Source: Verrucomicrobiales bacterium
GTDB lineage: Bacteria; Verrucomicrobiota; Verrucomicrobiia; Limisphaerales; UBA9464
Length of the DNA stretch: 64,000 nucleotides
Reading direction: 5' to 3'
Assembly: GCA_027488845.1 (NCBI GenBank)
Contig: JAIYBC010000015.1
Location: 1 to 64,000, forward strand
In this document: positions 17,407 through 27,223 of the stretch, piece by piece
How the letters are laid out: each line of letters opens with the position of its first letter
How positions within the stretch are numbered: position 1 is the stretch's first letter
Position numbers and translations under genes: made by a program
Notes under the pieces: generated by a model
The model's input: only the letters and a program-made list of their open reading frames with translations
What the model was told of the DNA's origin: nothing
Database searches by the model: none

Positions 17407-19275
17407 ATGAAGACACCCTGCCGTCTCCTCCCGCTCCTCGGAGCCCTGCTCCTCGCCGCCGCCAGCGCCGTCGAAACCCGCGCGCAGGCCAACTCCAACC
17501 CGCCCGAACGCATGACCTACCAGGGCTTCCTGGTGGATGCCAACGGCACCGCCCTCGGCAACTCCGCGCCGCGCAACTACGACGTGGTCTTCCGCGTGTG
17601 GACCGCGCAGACCGGTGGCAACCGCCTCTGGTCCGAGCAGCAGACGGTCACCGTCGACAAGGGCTTCTTCAACGTGCTGCTCGGCGAGGGCAGCGCGGTG
17701 AGCGGTGAGGCCCGTCCCTCGCTCTCCGCGGTCTTCACCGGCACGGACGTCTCGGACCGCTATGTGAGCGTGACGGTCAAGGCGCCCGGCCTCGGGTCGA
17801 GCGACGTCGAGATCGCGCCGCGCCTGCGACTCATGACCTCGCCGTACAGCTTCCTCGCCCGGCAGGCCGTCTCGGTGGTGAACGCCTCGGGAACGTCGCT
17901 CGTCCAGGGCGGCGGTTCCGCGCTCCAGATCAACGTCCCGATCCAGGCGGCCGGCGGCAATTCCCGAGGCACGTCCGCGACGGACCTCCAGGTGACCCGT
18001 TCGGCTGCGGACCAGGTGGCCAGCGGCAACGCCTCGTCCATCGGCGGCGGCCAGAACAACCGCGCCGCGGGAGCCTCCTCCACGGTGGCCGGTGGCACCG
18101 ACAACGCCGCGGCGAACCAGCGGTCGACGGTGGCCGGCGGCGGCAGCAACAGCTCCACCGGGGACAACGCGACGGTCGGCGGCGGTCTTTCCAACGTCGC
18201 CTCGGGCCAGTCGTCGGTCGTCGCCGGCGGTACGGGCGGCCGGGCCTCGGCCACCGAGACGACCGTCGGCGGAGGGAGCGGCAACACCGCCTCCGGCGTG
18301 AACGCGACGGTCGGCGGCGGCCTTTCCAACACCGCCTCGGGCGAACGCGCCACCGTCGGCGGCGGCGGCAACGGCACCGCCTCCGGAAACGATTCCACCG
18401 TCCCCGGCGGCCGCTACAACACCGCGTCCGGCGCCACCTCGCTGGCCGCCGGCTTCCGCGCCAAGGCCACCCACAACGGGTCCTTCGTTTGGTCCGACTC
18501 CGTCGACGCCGACTTCGGCTCCCAGGGCAACAACGAGATGTCCATCCGCGCCACCGGTGGCCTGCGCGTCGCCGGCACCCGGCCGGCCAGTTCCGCGGCG
18601 CTCAAGCAGCTGAACATCACCGACACGACCCTCAACAGCCCCAACTACGCGCTCCAGCTCGGATACCGTTTCCAACCGGGCGTGATGGCCCAGGGACTCA
18701 TCGAGGCCGTCGACAACGGCAACGCCGGCGTCGTCGCGATCCAGCCCCGCGGCGGTTCCGTGTCGATCGGCAAGGACACCGCCCCGGCGTCCACGCTCGA
18801 CGTGAACGGCGTGGTCACCGCCACCCGCTTCGTCGGCGACGGAACGATCCCGGTCGGCGGCATCATCATGTGGTCCGGCTCCGTGGCCAACATCCCGTCG
18901 GGATGGGCCCTGTGCGACGGCGGCAACACCACGCCCGACCTGCGCTCACGCTTCGTGGTCGGGGCGAGCGGCGCCACCGGTCCCTCCGGACTCACCCGCT
19001 ACACCCCCGGAACCACGGGCGGCGAGGAACAGCACACCCTGACCATTGCCGAGATTCCCTCCCACAACCACCGGCCGGCGGGACGCTACATCGGCGACCC
19101 CGACGGCGGTTGGGACACCGAGGGCGACGGCAACGACTACCTTTCCCTCCGGTGGGGCAGCAGCGGATACGGCGCCGACAACGCCTCGCAGGTCACTTCC
19201 TCAACGGGTGGAGGCCAACCGCACGAGAACCGCCCGCCGTACTACGCGCTGGCCTTCATCATGCGCACACGCTGA
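17407..19275 (+). CDS. YadA-like stalk fused to phage tail-collar domain, exported
   Basis: A 622-residue protein with a signal peptide (LLPLLGALLLAAASAVETRAQA), an N-terminal module starting RMTYQGFLVDANGTALGN that resembles the kelch protein's N-terminus, and then from about residue 200 to 350 at least nine YadA/Hep_Hag-type head repeats ('GGG..NTASG..ATVGGG', e.g. VASGQSSVVAGG, NTASGVNATVGGG, NTASGERATVGGG). A phage Tail Collar domain closes it: GGIIMWSGSVANIPSGWALC, DLRSRFVVGA, EEQHTLTIAEIPSHNH and QPHENRPPYYALAFIMRTR. YadA-like rolls form trimers, and tail-collar domains sit at tips of phage fibres. The combination suggests a trimeric surface fibre with a receptor-binding tip. There is no anchor domain for an outer-membrane autotransporter, so how it is held is unclear. 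Confidence 0.85.
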   Translation: MKTPCRLLPLLGALLLAAASAVETRAQANSNPPERMTYQGFLVDANGTALGNSAPRNYDVVFRVWTAQTGGNRLWSEQQTVTVDKGFFNVLLGEGSAVSGEARPSLSAVFTGTDVSDRYVSVTVKAPGLGSSDVEIAPRLRLMTSPYSFLARQAVSVVNASGTSLVQGGGSALQINVPIQAAGGNSRGTSATDLQVTRSAADQVASGNASSIGGGQNNRAAGASSTVAGGTDNAAANQRSTVAGGGSNSSTGDNATVGGGLSNVASGQSSVVAGGTGGRASATETTVGGGSGNTASGVNATVGGGLSNTASGERATVGGGGNGTASGNDSTVPGGRYNTASGATSLAAGFRAKATHNGSFVWSDSVDADFGSQGNNEMSIRATGGLRVAGTRPASSAALKQLNITDTTLNSPNYALQLGYRFQPGVMAQGLIEAVDNGNAGVVAIQPRGGSVSIGKDTAPASTLDVNGVVTATRFVGDGTIPVGGIIMWSGSVANIPSGWALCDGGNTTPDLRSRFVVGASGATGPSGLTRYTPGTTGGEEQHTLTIAEIPSHNHRPAGRYIGDPDGGWDTEGDGNDYLSLRWGSSGYGADNASQVTSSTGGGQPHENRPPYYALAFIMRTR

Positions 19276-19315
19276 ACGCGGTGAACCCGGCAACCCACGG
19301 CCCGAACCGAAAGCC

Positions 19316-22300
19316 ATGAAACCATTCCTTCGACGGCTTCGTGTCCTGGCGGCCGCCTTGGCCGCGGGCGCGACGGCAGCGTTGGCGCAGACGTTCCCCC
19401 TGGAACTCCGCAACGACGCGACGCTGTACAACACGGCCTTCGGCCGAGGCATCAACCCCAGCTCGCAACGGGGCGTGCCCCTGTCGTCGACGGCCGGGAC
19501 ACCGGCCGGATCCGACGGCCGGGCTCCCACCGCGCAGCAGCAGAGCCTCGACGGACTTCCGATCACGTCGCCCACCCCGGGGCAATACCTCGCCTTCGGC
19601 TCGTTCGGCGCCATCGCCGCCCCGCGCACCTCCACGCTGCTTTCCGGGTCGAACTACGTCGGCAACGCCATCGCGCTCGACCTGCCGCGCGGCATGAACG
19701 CCTCGGGTCAGGTGGTCGCCGTCCTGCGCTCGGCCCAGGTGGCCGGTTCCTGGTTCAGCCGCCTGCCGTCCCTCCAGTTCGGCGGGATCATCCAACCGCC
19801 CGAGACCGACGAGGCCGGGCAGCTCCTTTCCCAGCGCGGGATCCGTCCCGAGGAATACTGGCTTCCGGAACCGCACTCGACGAACTCCCACGTCGGCGCC
19901 GCCTACTACTGGAGCCGCCACGCGCAGCAGGTCTTCGCCGTCCAGACCGGCCCCATCGAGGTCCAGTGGAAGCGCGCCCTGGCTTCGGCGACGCAGCCCC
20001 AGGACTATTCCTCCAACCCCTCCGCCTACGTCCTGCAGTCGGGCTTCTACTACCGGATCAACCCGACCCGCTACGTGGTCTCGGGCAGCCCGGTCAAGGC
20101 GCCCAAGCGGCTCTACTGGACCGAGGGCAACTACCGCACCCTCGGGAAGCCGGTCGTCGTCCCCAACGCCCGGGTCGGCGGCGTGAACATCGTCTACAAC
20201 AACAACCTCCCCAGCCGCGTCGACCGCGAGGTGGTCGAGGCCGGCCAGATTCCCATCGTCGAGACCAACCGCCTCGAGGAGACCCGCACGATCTGGTACG
20301 ACCAGAGCCAGGGCCAGATCTTCGCCTACAACCGCGAGGGCCGCGTCTTCGTGGAGCTCCTCGGCGACCGGCGTGAGGACGGCGTCAGCCGGCAGTTCCT
20401 CGGGTTCGAGATCGTCGACGTCGTCCGGCAGGCGCAGCCGTCGGATGTCGCGGTCGAGATCGGCGACCAGATCCATCCCGGTTCCGATGTCGCCGACCCC
20501 GGATCCCTCCGCGCCGAACCGGTGCTCCAGTCGGGCACGGCCACGTACCTCTTCCGCCACGTGATCGTGGGTTCGGACAACGTCCGGTTCTTCGCCGTCC
20601 GCGAGACCGAGAACCTCAACGACCAGCTGGTCTACTGGATGCAGGCGGGCGAGGTGGGTCTCCACTGGCCCGACCGCCTGGTGCGATACGACTTCAACTG
20701 GCCGAGGGATCCCGCCCGATACAGCCACTATGTCCGGCCGGAGGTGTCGACCGAGGCCGAGGCCAAGCTCACCGCGGTCCAGCTCCCGCTCTCGAACGGT
20801 CCCGCCATCGAGTACCAGGACCCCCTCGACGGCCCCCGTGGCAAGCTCACCGAGCGCTTCGAGTACTACACCTACCTGAACCGCGCCAACCCGGTCCACC
20901 GCGCGCTGCTCCGGTTCACGTCCGGCGACGAGATCGCCTTCGAGCGGGTCTATTCCTGGCTGGATGCCGCCGTGGCCGATCCGGGCCTGGTGGCGAACAC
21001 GACCGCGACCAACCTCGCCGGCTGGTACCCGAACAACCGCTCCTTCGGCTGGACCAATCCCGCCGTGGTGCCCCGCATCGTCCAGACGACCGTCTCCGTG
21101 GGTGACCGGATCCCGGCGCCGGCCGGCGAGATCGGGGCGACCGGGACCAACTACCTGGCCGGCCACATCCGATCCGAGATGGGAACCAGCTACCATCCCG
21201 GCGCCTACGTGGACCCGTTCACCGAAGGCTTCGAGGAGGCCAACAAGGGGGCGATCATCCCGGTGAACGCCATCCCCGGCGCCGACCGGCTCGAGGTTTG
21301 GTGGTTCCGCAGGAACCAGCCCGACCTCACCCGCGGCTTCGGCTACGTCAACTGGCCCGCCGTGGTCGGACGCTACACGCTCCGGTGGCCGACCGGCGGT
21401 TCGGAGATCGTGCTCGCGTCGAACGCCGGCAGCGGCGACCTGCCGAGCCTCGCGGCGCGTGGACGCATCTACGTGCAGAACGACCCCACGGCTCCGGGCT
21501 ACAATCCCAACGAGGAGCACGCGCTCATGATCGGCGGCCGGGCCTGGGCGTTGCGCGACGACCTGAACATCACCACGCAGAACGGCTACTCTTCCGCCCC
21601 GTTCGTCCTCGTGGACTACGTCGAGGCCGATGGACGTCCCGCGATGCGCGCGTTCCAGGTGCTCCGGGAGAAGCCCTCCGGCGGCATCCTCTTCGACTAC
21701 GTCGCCGAGGCGGGCCGGATCCTGCAGGCTCCGATGCCGCTTCCGCTGCTTCCGCCCCCGGTGGAGGGAACCGGCGCCTCCGCCGTGAACTACAACGTGG
21801 AGCCGAACCCGACCGCCGGCGACCTGCCGTCCGGATGGGATCCTTCGCGCGACTCCGCCGGTCCCTTCGCGCACTACCGTTCGTTCACCTTCCGCGACCG
21901 CAAGGAGTCCCACTGGCTCTACCGCGGCCTCCATGCCGGTCTGCCCGCGTTGGTCGTCGGCCGCTACGACACCAATTCCGGCGCCATGACCACGACCAAC
22001 ACCGCGGTGGCCGTGGTCGGACAGCCCTTCACCCACACCCTGCACGCCACCCGGCGCGCCGAGGGGCTCGCCGTCGCCTTCTCCGGCGCCCGGCCCGGTT
22101 GGGTTTCCATCTCCGGCGTCGCCGTGACCGGCCAACCTGCGGCCGGCGACGTCGGGACGAACACCGTCACGCTCCTGGTCACCTCCACCGAGGACGGCGC
22201 GGTCGCGACCAACCGCCTGGTGCTGCAGGTCCGTTCCTCGGGAACGGTCGACGCCCAGGGGCCGCTCCGAATCCCGAGCACCAACTCCTACGCCGGGGTC

Positions 22301-25300
22301 GCCGTCGAACATGTCGGCCGGCCGCCCTTCCTCGCGACACCGCCGACCCCGACCAACTCCTTCACCATGCGGTTCTACTACCGGACCGAGGCCGGCTTCG
22401 CCTGGCCGGGGGTCAACGATCCCCCCGCCGTGGGCTCGATCGTTCCCTATCTCCGGCCGCGGAACGGCAACGCCTTCGTCGGCGATCCCGCCGCCAAGGG
22501 CACGCCGTCCCTGGACATCGTCTACCGCCCCGTCTGGCCGGCCAACACGCCGGTGCTCCGCTACGGCGAGACGCTCACGGATCCGAAGAACGGCCTCGCC
22601 GCCGTGCGCGGACAGACCAGCGCAGGCCTGCTCTACCAGCAGTCCATCGCCCGCGACACCAACCGCAGCCGCATCGCCGTGGTCCTCGCGGACCCCACCC
22701 GCCAGAAGGTCTCCGACATGGAGGCCGCCGGACTCGAGTCGCTCCCCGCGGGCATCCGCACCAGCAGCACGGGCGGACGCACCTTCTTCCCCAACCTGCC
22801 GCCACACCTCGCCTCCCGCCTCTACCTCGATCCCGCCCGTGGCACCAAGGGCTCGCTGGTCTTCGAGGGTGAACGCATCGACGAAGGCGTCGGCGAAGCC
22901 TACCTCCTGCTCAACGTGCTCCGCGGTTCCGACATGGACACCGTCCTCGCCCAATGCCCGACCGGCGACCCCGACCGCGACAAGTGGGTCGCGCTCGTCG
23001 AGGGCCTGGCGACGGACATGGAGACCTTCCGCGAGGATCCGGACGTCCCCGGAACCTATCGTCCGGAGGCTTCGCTCACGCGGAAGGCCGACGCCGGAAC
23101 GCTGCCCGAGGTCACGGACCCCGACGTCGCCGTCGACTCCTATGCGCTCAGCGCCTCGGGTCCCGGGGACGGATACGTCACCCTGGTCTTCGGCAACGGC
23201 CGCGCCTTCACGCCGCCCGGTGAACCGGTGTCCCTCGCCATCTTCCGGGTCGCCGGCGAACTCTACCGCGGCCAGCTCAAGCCCGTCCCGTCGCTCAACC
23301 CGCTCAACGAGCTCTTCACCCTCCAGCACAGCGCCGACCTCGGCGGCCGTTCCGGGGAGTTCGAGTACGAGTGGCGCATCGGGCGTCCGGTCGACGGCAT
23401 CCCGCCCGCCGCCGACGCCGGCATGACGGCCTACCGGTCCCTCACCAACGCCCTCGACGTCCCGCGCTTCACCCTCGGCGGCGCCGGCGTGGACGTCCTC
23501 GCCGACAACTACGTCGTGCTCCGCTACCGCCCGGTGAACCCGGCCCACCCGCTCCACGGCCAGTGGTCGCCCTGGACCGATCCCCAGCTCGTGGAAGGCT
23601 GGATCAAGCGCGTCCTTGCCGGCATCAACCCCTTCAACCAGCGCGTCTCCGACCTCTTCAACAACCAGGTCAACACCGAGGCGAGCCTCATCTCCCAGGC
23701 CGGCGCACGCTGGGAAGGCGACGTCGCCCTCAGCCTGGAGAACATCAACGAACACGGCCTCATCGCCATCTACGAGACCGTGCTGCGTCGCGGCCGGATG
23801 CTGAGCGTGGACGCCGGCATCAACGATCCCGGCGCCAACGACGCGCTGCTGCTGGCCGCGGGCTACCTCAACGACCTCTACAGCCTGCTCGGGAACGAGG
23901 CCTACGCCGACGCCGCCGACCCCACGATCGGCATCGGCACCCGGGACCGGAACTACGGGGACGTCGCCACCTCGCTCTTCTCGTTCAAGGGCCAGGCCGC
24001 AAGCCTCATGGAGGAGGAGTTGGCGCTGCTGCGCGGCCGCGACGACGGCGTCCAGCCGGGCGTCAAGGTCCAGCCCGTCTACAACCGGCTCTTCTGGAAC
24101 TACACCCGCGGCATCGACTCCGGCGAGGTCGTCTATTCGCTCAACTACGACATCCGCGAGAACGCGGCCGAAGGTGCCGACGGCGTGGTGAACGCCTCGG
24201 ACGCGCGCCGCATGTTCCCGCAGGGCCACGGCGACGCCTACGGCCACTACCTGACCGCGATCAAGGGCTACCACGAGCTTCTCTTCGATCCCGACTTCGA
24301 GTGGGTGCCGCGTTCCGAGGCCGTGACCGTGCTGGGCCAGGCGATCCAGGTGGACTACATGGACGAGCGCAAGTTCGCCGCCGCCGCCGTCTCCCTGGCC
24401 CGCACCGGGCTTCAGGTCGTTGACCTGGTCTGGCGTCAGGACATCCCTCCCGGCACCGGCGTCGGCTGGAGCCGGTTCGCGCCGGCGCACGTGAACACCA
24501 ACGTCACACCCGCCACGGAGCGCTTCTGGGGACTCGACCACTGGTCCGCACGGACCGGGCAGGGGGCCTACCTCAACTGGATCCTCGGCAACGCCATGCT
24601 GCCGTCCACCGATCCCGATCCCACCCATGAGGGCATCCGCAAGATCGACCGCACCACCGTGCCCGAGTTGACCGAGCTGGTGACCACGGGGGAAAGCGTC
24701 CAGTACACCATGGACTCCGCGGAAGGCGGCCTCACCGCGCTCGGCCTGCCCGCCGGCGGCATCGCCTTCGACATCGACCCGAACCAGGTGGTGGGCACCG
24801 AGGGCGGCACCCACTACGAACAGGTGGAGCGCAGGGCGATGGCCGCGCTCTCCAACGCCGTCTCGGCGTTCGACGACGCCAAGGACGTCTCCCGCCTCAT
24901 GCGCAGCGAGAGCGACTCGCTCGCGGAGCTGCAGGAGAAGATCGCCGACCAGGAACGCGCCTGGGAGAACCGCCTGATCGAGCTGTACGGCACGCCGTAC
25001 ACCGACGACATCGGACCGGGTCGCACCTACCGCCAGGGCTACGCCGGTCCGGACCTGCTGCACTACCAGTACGTGGAGACCCCGACATCGCGGCCTTCCG
25101 AGGTCTCCCTGCGCCGGCGTTCCACGGGCGACGTGTCCCTCGAAGCCCGCGAGGTCCGCCTCGACGTCCAGCAGATCTCGGCCGACTGGCGCACACGCCT
25201 CGAGGGGGCCGTCAACGACATCGTTCCGGCCACCGGCTCCACCTACGCGTCGGGCACGCACTATTTCACCTTGAACGTCGACGCCGAGGGCATTCCCGCG

Positions 25301-27217
25301 AAGCCGGAGAACTGGACCGGCATCCGTTCCAGCCCCGGCCGGATCCAGCAGGCCCTCTCGACCCTGATCCAGGCGCGTGCACGGCTCATGGACGCCCTGG
25401 ACGACGCCGAGGGCGCCAAGGAGGACCTCGACCAGGCCATCTCGCTCTTCCAGAACGAGGTCTCGGTCCAGTCCCGCATCCTCGACCTGGAACGCGACCT
25501 CTTGATCGCCGAGCAGACCCTGTCCTCGGTCCAGTTCGCCGCCGACATCTGGGAGCGTGCGACCGAGTCGTCCAAGAGCGTCGCCGAGCGCCAGATGGAG
25601 GTCATCCAGGAGTCGATGCCGACGATGTTCATCGCCGGCCTCGCGGCGGGCGGCGACCTGACGGCGCCGGCCCGCGGAGTCGTGAGACAGGCCAGGGCGA
25701 TCACCACCGGGGTGTTCGAGTGGGCCGAATTCCTGCGGTTCTTCGCGGTGCGCGGCCTCGAGTTCGGCACCGAGACCGCGGGCCGTTGGGTGACCGCGGA
25801 CGAGATCGCGCCCCTCGAACGGGGACTCGAACGGACCGCCGCCGTGGCCGACCTCGTGGGCGCCATCAACGGCCTCGGCGACCACTTCAGCATCATCGAC
25901 CACCGCCTCCGCGAGCTCGACGACGCCCGACGCGCCTACCGGGCGCTGGTGGCGGAAGGGGAACGTCTCCAGGACGAGCGCCTCGCGTTGCGCCGACGGT
26001 CTGCGGCCTTGGTCCAGGGATTCCGGACCCGCGACGCGGCGTTCCGCATCTTCCGCAGCGAGAAGCTCGAACGGTACAAGAGCGTCTTCGACCTCGCCGC
26101 CCGCTACACCTACCTCGCGGCGAACGCCTTCGACTACGAGACCGGCCTGCTCGGTTCGGATCGCGGACGCCAGTTCCTCCAGCGCATCCTCAAGTCGCGC
26201 GCGCTCGGCGTGGTCCGTGACGGCCGCCCGCAGTTCGCCGGCTCCGACACCGGGGATCCGGGGCTCTCCGGCGTCCTCGCCGAGCTCTCCGCGGACTGGT
26301 CCGCGCTGCGTGGACGGCTGGGACTCAACAACCCGGACGTCTACTCCACCACCGCGTCCCTCCGGACCGGCCTGCACCGGATCCTTCCCGGCGCCGAGGG
26401 TGACGCATCCTGGAAGGACATCCTCGCCGCCGCCCGTCGCGACAACATCCTCTCCGACGAGGACGTGCGCCGTCACTGCCTCCAGTTGGGCGCCCGGAAC
26501 GGCCTGCCCGTGCCGGGCCTGATCATCGAGTTCTCCACGGTCATCGCGGAGGGACGGAACTTCTTCGGCCGACCGCTGGCCGCCGGCGACGTCGCGTTCA
26601 GCCCGAGTTCCTATGCGACGAAGATCTTCGCCTCCGGCGTCGCCTTCGAGGGCTACCGCGGCATGGACCAGCCGTCCGCAAACACCGGCACCGTCACCGG
26701 CAGCGGTGGCGTCTCGCCGTCGGATCCCTCGCTCACCTTCCTGGATCCGTCCGCCCTCTCCGCCACGCCGTACGTCTACCTGATCCCGGCGGGCGTCGAC
26801 TCGATGCGCAGCCCGCCCATCGGCGACTCCTCCGAGATCCGGTCGTGGAACGTGCATGACGTCACCGTGCCGCTTCCCTTCGACATCGGCGGCGTCGAGG
26901 CCGCCCTGCGGGAGGTCGAGATCGGGTCCGACACGCTCTCGGAAAGCCTCTTCGCGATCCGCGGACACCAGGCGTTCCGGGCGGTGGGTTCCTCGGCGGT
27001 CTTCTCGCAGGACCTGTTCGGCGCGGGCGGACGCCTGATCCCCTCGCAGTTCACCAACCGACGGCTGATCGGCCGCTCGGCCTGGAACAGCCGGTGGAAG
27101 CTGGTGATTCCCGGTTCCACGCTGCTCAACGACCCGGACGAAGGCCTCGACCGGTTCCTCCGCACGGTGAGGGACGTCCGCGTCCACTTCGTGACCTACT
27201 CCTACTCCGGCAACTGA
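19316..27217 (+). CDS. Giant exported protein with TcA-toxin-like C-terminal third
   Basis: A 2633-residue protein, the largest here. A signal peptide (VLAAALAAGATAALAQ) is followed by about 1800 beta-rich residues including one Ig-like domain near 895-980. Then come long helices (1835-1892, 2008-2108, 2188-2235; e.g. LQEKIADQERAWENRL) around a hydrophobic, Gly-rich stretch near 2100-2190 (MFIAGLAAGGDL, EWAEFLRFFAVRG). The end matches the insecticidal Tc-toxin A subunit: HDVTVPLPF near 2514, NRRLIGRSAWNSRWKLVIPG at about 2580-2600 and FLRTVRDVRVHFVTYSYSG to the terminus, aligning by eye with the 'ISVTLPALLGPY', 'RYLPFEG..SRWRLELP' and 'TLNDIILHIRYT' segments of TcA. TcA forms a pore and binds the TcB/TcC cocoon; no such partner lies nearby. 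Starts 40 bases after the previous stop. The homology is by inspection only. Confidence 0.7.
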   Translation: MKPFLRRLRVLAAALAAGATAALAQTFPLELRNDATLYNTAFGRGINPSSQRGVPLSSTAGTPAGSDGRAPTAQQQSLDGLPITSPTPGQYLAFGSFGAIAAPRTSTLLSGSNYVGNAIALDLPRGMNASGQVVAVLRSAQVAGSWFSRLPSLQFGGIIQPPETDEAGQLLSQRGIRPEEYWLPEPHSTNSHVGAAYYWSRHAQQVFAVQTGPIEVQWKRALASATQPQDYSSNPSAYVLQSGFYYRINPTRYVVSGSPVKAPKRLYWTEGNYRTLGKPVVVPNARVGGVNIVYNNNLPSRVDREVVEAGQIPIVETNRLEETRTIWYDQSQGQIFAYNREGRVFVELLGDRREDGVSRQFLGFEIVDVVRQAQPSDVAVEIGDQIHPGSDVADPGSLRAEPVLQSGTATYLFRHVIVGSDNVRFFAVRETENLNDQLVYWMQAGEVGLHWPDRLVRYDFNWPRDPARYSHYVRPEVSTEAEAKLTAVQLPLSNGPAIEYQDPLDGPRGKLTERFEYYTYLNRANPVHRALLRFTSGDEIAFERVYSWLDAAVADPGLVANTTATNLAGWYPNNRSFGWTNPAVVPRIVQTTVSVGDRIPAPAGEIGATGTNYLAGHIRSEMGTSYHPGAYVDPFTEGFEEANKGAIIPVNAIPGADRLEVWWFRRNQPDLTRGFGYVNWPAVVGRYTLRWPTGGSEIVLASNAGSGDLPSLAARGRIYVQNDPTAPGYNPNEEHALMIGGRAWALRDDLNITTQNGYSSAPFVLVDYVEADGRPAMRAFQVLREKPSGGILFDYVAEAGRILQAPMPLPLLPPPVEGTGASAVNYNVEPNPTAGDLPSGWDPSRDSAGPFAHYRSFTFRDRKESHWLYRGLHAGLPALVVGRYDTNSGAMTTTNTAVAVVGQPFTHTLHATRRAEGLAVAFSGARPGWVSISGVAVTGQPAAGDVGTNTVTLLVTSTEDGAVATNRLVLQVRSSGTVDAQGPLRIPSTNSYAGVAVEHVGRPPFLATPPTPTNSFTMRFYYRTEAGFAWPGVNDPPAVGSIVPYLRPRNGNAFVGDPAAKGTPSLDIVYRPVWPANTPVLRYGETLTDPKNGLAAVRGQTSAGLLYQQSIARDTNRSRIAVVLADPTRQKVSDMEAAGLESLPAGIRTSSTGGRTFFPNLPPHLASRLYLDPARGTKGSLVFEGERIDEGVGEAYLLLNVLRGSDMDTVLAQCPTGDPDRDKWVALVEGLATDMETFREDPDVPGTYRPEASLTRKADAGTLPEVTDPDVAVDSYALSASGPGDGYVTLVFGNGRAFTPPGEPVSLAIFRVAGELYRGQLKPVPSLNPLNELFTLQHSADLGGRSGEFEYEWRIGRPVDGIPPAADAGMTAYRSLTNALDVPRFTLGGAGVDVLADNYVVLRYRPVNPAHPLHGQWSPWTDPQLVEGWIKRVLAGINPFNQRVSDLFNNQVNTEASLISQAGARWEGDVALSLENINEHGLIAIYETVLRRGRMLSVDAGINDPGANDALLLAAGYLNDLYSLLGNEAYADAADPTIGIGTRDRNYGDVATSLFSFKGQAASLMEEELALLRGRDDGVQPGVKVQPVYNRLFWNYTRGIDSGEVVYSLNYDIRENAAEGADGVVNASDARRMFPQGHGDAYGHYLTAIKGYHELLFDPDFEWVPRSEAVTVLGQAIQVDYMDERKFAAAAVSLARTGLQVVDLVWRQDIPPGTGVGWSRFAPAHVNTNVTPATERFWGLDHWSARTGQGAYLNWILGNAMLPSTDPDPTHEGIRKIDRTTVPELTELVTTGESVQYTMDSAEGGLTALGLPAGGIAFDIDPNQVVGTEGGTHYEQVERRAMAALSNAVSAFDDAKDVSRLMRSESDSLAELQEKIADQERAWENRLIELYGTPYTDDIGPGRTYRQGYAGPDLLHYQYVETPTSRPSEVSLRRRSTGDVSLEAREVRLDVQQISADWRTRLEGAVNDIVPATGSTYASGTHYFTLNVDAEGIPAKPENWTGIRSSPGRIQQALSTLIQARARLMDALDDAEGAKEDLDQAISLFQNEVSVQSRILDLERDLLIAEQTLSSVQFAADIWERATESSKSVAERQMEVIQESMPTMFIAGLAAGGDLTAPARGVVRQARAITTGVFEWAEFLRFFAVRGLEFGTETAGRWVTADEIAPLERGLERTAAVADLVGAINGLGDHFSIIDHRLRELDDARRAYRALVAEGERLQDERLALRRRSAALVQGFRTRDAAFRIFRSEKLERYKSVFDLAARYTYLAANAFDYETGLLGSDRGRQFLQRILKSRALGVVRDGRPQFAGSDTGDPGLSGVLAELSADWSALRGRLGLNNPDVYSTTASLRTGLHRILPGAEGDASWKDILAAARRDNILSDEDVRRHCLQLGARNGLPVPGLIIEFSTVIAEGRNFFGRPLAAGDVAFSPSSYATKIFASGVAFEGYRGMDQPSANTGTVTGSGGVSPSDPSLTFLDPSALSATPYVYLIPAGVDSMRSPPIGDSSEIRSWNVHDVTVPLPFDIGGVEAALREVEIGSDTLSESLFAIRGHQAFRAVGSSAVFSQDLFGAGGRLIPSQFTNRRLIGRSAWNSRWKLVIPGSTLLNDPDEGLDRFLRTVRDVRVHFVTYSYSGN

Positions 27218-27223
27218 CCCGAC

